Shown here piece after piece: positions 61,199 through 64,000 of a DNA stretch of 64,000 nt. Within the stretch, counting starts at the first letter, position 1; each line of letters starts with the position of its first letter. The position numbers and the translations under genes were made by a program. The notes beneath the pieces were generated by a model. It saw only the letters and a list, made by a program, of their open reading frames with translations, was not told the origin of the DNA and made no database searches. Origin of the DNA: Chitinophaga japonensis (lineage in GTDB: Bacteria > Bacteroidota > Bacteroidia > Chitinophagales > Chitinophagaceae); the NCBI RefSeq assembly GCF_007830125.1, contig NZ_VLLG01000003.1, positions 734,247 through 798,246 of the forward strand, written 5' to 3'.

Positions 61199-61276
61199 CA
61201 TGTTAAGGGTTAAAGAATGGTATTAAATATAATACAATTATTAGGAATAGTTATAAAGTTAATATTCCTTAACATG
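61199..61276. repeat. Inverted repeat in the spacer between small secreted gene and mutS
   Basis: CATGTTAAGG (61199-61208) and CCTTAACATG (61267-61276) are perfect reverse complements 58 nt apart. The sequence between is very AT-rich. It falls just after mutS in - strand direction. Confidence 0.6.
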
Positions 61277-61295
61277 ATAAATTCGCGGGCATTCG

Positions 61296-63905
61296 CTACT
61301 TCAGCAGCTCCTTGATCTCGTTCAGCTTCAGCAGGGCTTCCACGGGTGTAAGCCGGTTAATGTCCACATGCTCCAGCTTGTCCCGTATCTCTTTAAAAGT
61401 ATCGCTGTGGGCGTCAAAGATGCTGAGCTGCATTTTGGCTGGTGCGGAAACGATCTGCCTGATGCCTTCCTGCAGCGGTGCATCAATATGTTTTTCCTCC
61501 AGGTGGGCCAGCACCTCATTGGCGCGCTCCACCAGGGCGGGTGGCATGCCGGCCATCTTCGCCACATGGATGCCGAAGCTGTGACGGCTGCCACCGGGCG
61601 CCAGCTTGCGCAGGAACACCACTTTGTTGCCCGCCTCCATATTGGTGATATGGAAGTTCTTTACCCGGCTGTGCTTGTTCTCCAGCTCATTCAGCTCATG
61701 GTAGTGGGTGGCAAAGAGGGTCTTGGGCCGGTGGGGCGTCATGTCATGCAAATATTCCACGATGCTCCAGGCAATGGAAATACCATCATAGGTGCTGGTG
61801 CCGCGCCCTATTTCATCCAGTATCACCAGGCTGCGCGGGGTGATGTTATTGATAATGCTGGCGGTTTCGTTCATTTCTACCATGAAGGTGGACTCGCCGC
61901 CGCTGAGGTTATCGGAAGCGCCTACACGCGTAAATATTTTGTCCGTGAGCCCGATGGTGGCGCTGGCGGCAGGCACAAAGCTGCCCATGTGCGCCATCAG
62001 GGTGATCAGCGCGGTTTGCCGCAGCAGGGCGGATTTACCGCTCATGTTAGGCCCGGTAAGGATAATGATCTGCTGTTGCTCGCGGTCCAGCAGGATATCG
62101 TTGGCTACATAAGCCTCCCCGGGGGGCAGGCCGCGTTCTATTACCGGGTGCCGGCCCTCCTTGATGTCCAGTTGGTACCCGTCCGTAAGCTGCGGGCGGC
62201 GGTATTTGTATTGCAGGGCGTTGGCGGCAAAGCAAAGCAGGCAGTCCATGCGGGCCATGGCCTGTGCATTCTGCTGCACCGGTACAATGTAATCCTGCAG
62301 CGTCAGCAGCAGTTCGTCAAACAGCTTTACTTCCAGCGCCAGTATCTTTTCTTCCGCACCGGTGATCTGCTCTTCATACTCCTTCAGCTCCGGGGTGATG
62401 TACCGTTCCGCATTGGCCAGGGTTTGCTTGCGTATCCAGGCGGCCGGCACCTTGCTGCGGTGCGCATTGGTCACTTCCAGGTAGTAGCCGAACACGTTGT
62501 TGAATGCTACTTTCAGGGAAGGAATGCCGGTGGCTTCAGATTCCTTTTGCTGTATCTGCAGCAGGTATTCCTTGCCGGAGCTGGCTATCTGGCGCAGCTT
62601 GTCCAGCTCGGGATGCACGCCGTCGCGGATAGCGCCGCCCTTTGCTACCAGTATGGGCGGGGTATCGGTGATCTGCTCCAGGATGCGGTCCAGTATGGCG
62701 GGACAGGCGTCCAGTTGCTGGTGCAGTTGCTGCAGGTAGGCATTGTCCGTACCGGACAGCAGTTGCCGGATGGCCTGCACCTGCTGCAGCGCTTTGGCCA
62801 GTTGCATCACCTCGCGGGGATTGATCTTTTTGAGCGGTATCTTGGATACCAGGCGTTCCAGGTCGCCGGCCTGTTTCAGGTGTTGCTGCAGGGCTTTGGA
62901 CAGGTCTGTTTCCCGGATGAAGTATTCCACTACATCCAGCCGTTCGTTGATACGGGCAATATCGCGCAGCGGGAATACCAGCCAGCGTTTCAGCAGGCGG
63001 GCGCCCATAGGGCTTACAGTGGTGTCCAGCACCCCCAGCAGGGTGAGCCCGTTTTCCACGCTGCTGTTCAGCAGCTCCAGGTTGCGCACGGTAAAGCGGT
63101 CCATCCAAAGGAAATCGTCCTGGTCTATGCGCTGCATGCCGGTAATATGCTGCAGGTGCGGGTGCTCGGTATCTTTCAGGTAATGCAGGGTGGCCGCCGC
63201 CGCAATGTGCGCTTCCTGCATGTCTTCCACGCCAAACCCTTTGAGGGAATGCGTGCTGAACTGCTTCAGCAGGGTTTCCTGCGCATACTGCGTGGTAAAG
63301 ATCCATTCCTCCAGCGTGTAGGTATAGAAGCGCGGGCCGAAGGTTTGCCGGAAATGCTTCTGCTGCGGCTTGGCGAATATCACTTCCGCCGGCTTGAAGC
63401 TTTGCAGCAGCTTGTCGATGTACTCCGTATCGCCCTGCGCTACAAACAGCTCGCCGGTAGAAATGTCCAGGAAGGCCACGCCGGTAAGGGCAGCGCCAAA
63501 GTGTACGGCTGCCAGGAAGTTGTTGCTGGCGTTTTCCAGCAGCTTATCATTAATGGCCACGCCGGGCGTCACCATTTCAGTGACCCCGCGCTTTACAATG
63601 CCTTTTACGGTCTTGGGATCTTCCAACTGGTCGCATACGGCCACGCGGTGGCCGGCCTTTACCAGCTTATGGAGATAGGTATCCAGCGAATGGTGGGGAA
63701 ACCCGGCCAGGTCCACGTAGGAGGCGGAGCCATTGGCCCTTTTGGTCAATACAATGCCCAGTACGCGGGCAGCGATCACCGCATCTTCATTGAATGTTTC
63801 GTAAAAATCACCTACCCGGAAAAGCAGCACGGCATCGGGATACTTTGCCTTGATGGCATTGTGCTGTTGCATTAACGGGGTTTCTTCCGATTTGCTTTTA
63901 GCCAT
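61296..63905 (-). CDS. mutS: DNA mismatch repair protein MutS
   Basis: An 869-residue MutS, normal length. The N-terminal mismatch-binding domain carries VGDFYETF, whose Phe-x-Glu contacts the mispaired base. The ATPase domain holds Walker A TGPNMSGKSALLRQ near residue 620 and LVILDEIGRGTSTYDG (Walker B) near 700. The C terminus ends LTPVEALLKLNEIKELL. I chose the ATG at 63905 (MAKSKSEETP). A longer frame starts at 63980, but its extra 25 codons lie entirely in the TTGGAATT word repeat. It detects mismatches and recruits MutL. Confidence 0.97.
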   Translation of the reverse strand: MAKSKSEETPLMQQHNAIKAKYPDAVLLFRVGDFYETFNEDAVIAARVLGIVLTKRANGSASYVDLAGFPHHSLDTYLHKLVKAGHRVAVCDQLEDPKTVKGIVKRGVTEMVTPGVAINDKLLENASNNFLAAVHFGAALTGVAFLDISTGELFVAQGDTEYIDKLLQSFKPAEVIFAKPQQKHFRQTFGPRFYTYTLEEWIFTTQYAQETLLKQFSTHSLKGFGVEDMQEAHIAAAATLHYLKDTEHPHLQHITGMQRIDQDDFLWMDRFTVRNLELLNSSVENGLTLLGVLDTTVSPMGARLLKRWLVFPLRDIARINERLDVVEYFIRETDLSKALQQHLKQAGDLERLVSKIPLKKINPREVMQLAKALQQVQAIRQLLSGTDNAYLQQLHQQLDACPAILDRILEQITDTPPILVAKGGAIRDGVHPELDKLRQIASSGKEYLLQIQQKESEATGIPSLKVAFNNVFGYYLEVTNAHRSKVPAAWIRKQTLANAERYITPELKEYEEQITGAEEKILALEVKLFDELLLTLQDYIVPVQQNAQAMARMDCLLCFAANALQYKYRRPQLTDGYQLDIKEGRHPVIERGLPPGEAYVANDILLDREQQQIIILTGPNMSGKSALLRQTALITLMAHMGSFVPAASATIGLTDKIFTRVGASDNLSGGESTFMVEMNETASIINNITPRSLVILDEIGRGTSTYDGISIAWSIVEYLHDMTPHRPKTLFATHYHELNELENKHSRVKNFHITNMEAGNKVVFLRKLAPGGSRHSFGIHVAKMAGMPPALVERANEVLAHLEEKHIDAPLQEGIRQIVSAPAKMQLSIFDAHSDTFKEIRDKLEHVDINRLTPVEALLKLNEIKELLK

Positions 63906-63910
63906 ACCTG

Positions 63911-63990
63911 CAAATGTAAATTCCAAATCCCAAATTCCAAATTCCAAAAAAGGAGCAAAATTCCAAATCCCAAAATCCAAATCCCAAAAT
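63911..63990. repeat. CCAAATTCC/CCAAATCCC word repeat upstream of mutS
   Basis: CCAAATCCC, CCAAATTCC and CCAAAATCC words occur at least seven times between 63921 and 63990, in one orientation. It is the 5' flank of mutS on the - strand. The reverse-complement arm, if present, lies outside the window. Confidence 0.7.
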
Positions 63991-64000
63991 CGGGTGCAAT

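Noticed and set aside
61368..63875. Open frame of 835 codons on the + strand opposite mutS
   Set aside because: It is exactly antisense to a well-supported mutS gene, has no recognisable motif, and is rich in His, Gln, Gly and Val, as expected from the reverse of GC-rich codons.
63911..63990. CCAAATTCC repeats as a possible CRISPR array
   Set aside because: Units are about 9-12 nt, directly adjacent and imperfect, with no spacers and no cas genes in the window.
1..64000. Insertion sequences, prophage or integrated element
   Set aside because: No transposase, integrase, phage gene, tRNA-associated att site or long terminal repeat was seen. The repeats present are all short and intergenic.

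Overview
The window reads as chromosomal DNA of a flexirubin-type, Chitinophaga-like member of the Bacteroidota. The evidence is three SusC/SusD pairs, FecR/ECF-sigma signalling, -7 boxes of the Bacteroidota type (TAnnTTTG), a tyrosine-ammonia-lyase-led aryl polyene locus, and moderately GC-rich genes separated by very AT-rich spacers. I saw no rRNA, tRNA, CRISPR array, transposase or phage gene.

Region 1 (1-5.2 kb) holds envelope and housekeeping genes: a 5'-truncated LTA-synthase-like sulfatase, a small methyltransferase, a PAP2 phosphatase, a ZIP metal transporter and a CNNM/CorC-type membrane protein.

Region 2 (5.3-31.2 kb) is an aryl polyene (flexirubin-type) pigment cluster of about 24 genes, all on the + strand and many overlapping by 4 nt. 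Tyrosine ammonia-lyase would make 4-coumarate and a PaaK-like AMP ligase would activate it. Two ACPs, AcpS, three full ketosynthases, one chain-length-factor-like protein, one truncated ketosynthase-like protein, FabG and two hotdog dehydratases would extend the polyene. An O-methyltransferase, a halogenase/hydroxylase-type flavoprotein and a phytoene-desaturase-like flavoprotein would tailor it. Two acyltransferases, a thioesterase, a C45 acyltransferase, LolA, a lipoprotein and a 1288-residue MMPL-acyltransferase-methyltransferase fusion would load and export it to the outer membrane. DarA/DarB, which supply the dialkylresorcinol half of flexirubins, are not in the window.

Region 3 (31.2-36.4 kb) holds a toxin-antitoxin pair with a frameshifted toxin, a DUF6702-like protein, a HupE/UreJ protein, an M1 peptidase and a secreted esterase.

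Region 4 (36.4-49.1 kb, - strand) runs AraC regulator, ECF sigma, FecR anti-sigma, SusC with STN domain, SusD, then a second SusC and SusD. It is a transduced outer-membrane uptake locus without glycoside hydrolases. Region 5 (49.7-60.2 kb, + strand) is a glycan-utilisation locus: LacI regulator, SusC, SusD, GH92 alpha-mannosidase and a sialate O-acetylesterase-like protein. That gene set suggests mannose-containing glycoprotein glycans. Region 6 holds two tandem paralogous small secreted proteins and mutS.

The most unusual non-coding signal is in the spacers. Many carry imperfect palindromes in which a short word is repeated on one arm and reverse-complemented on the other, often including the upstream stop codon. 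There is also a two-copy 33-bp palindrome at gene ends, a double hairpin with a compensatory change upstream of the ECF sigma gene, and a three-copy repeat of about 65 bp in the araC/lacI divergent region. In the pigment cluster, the two hotdog dehydratases each keep only one half of the FabZ His/Glu dyad.
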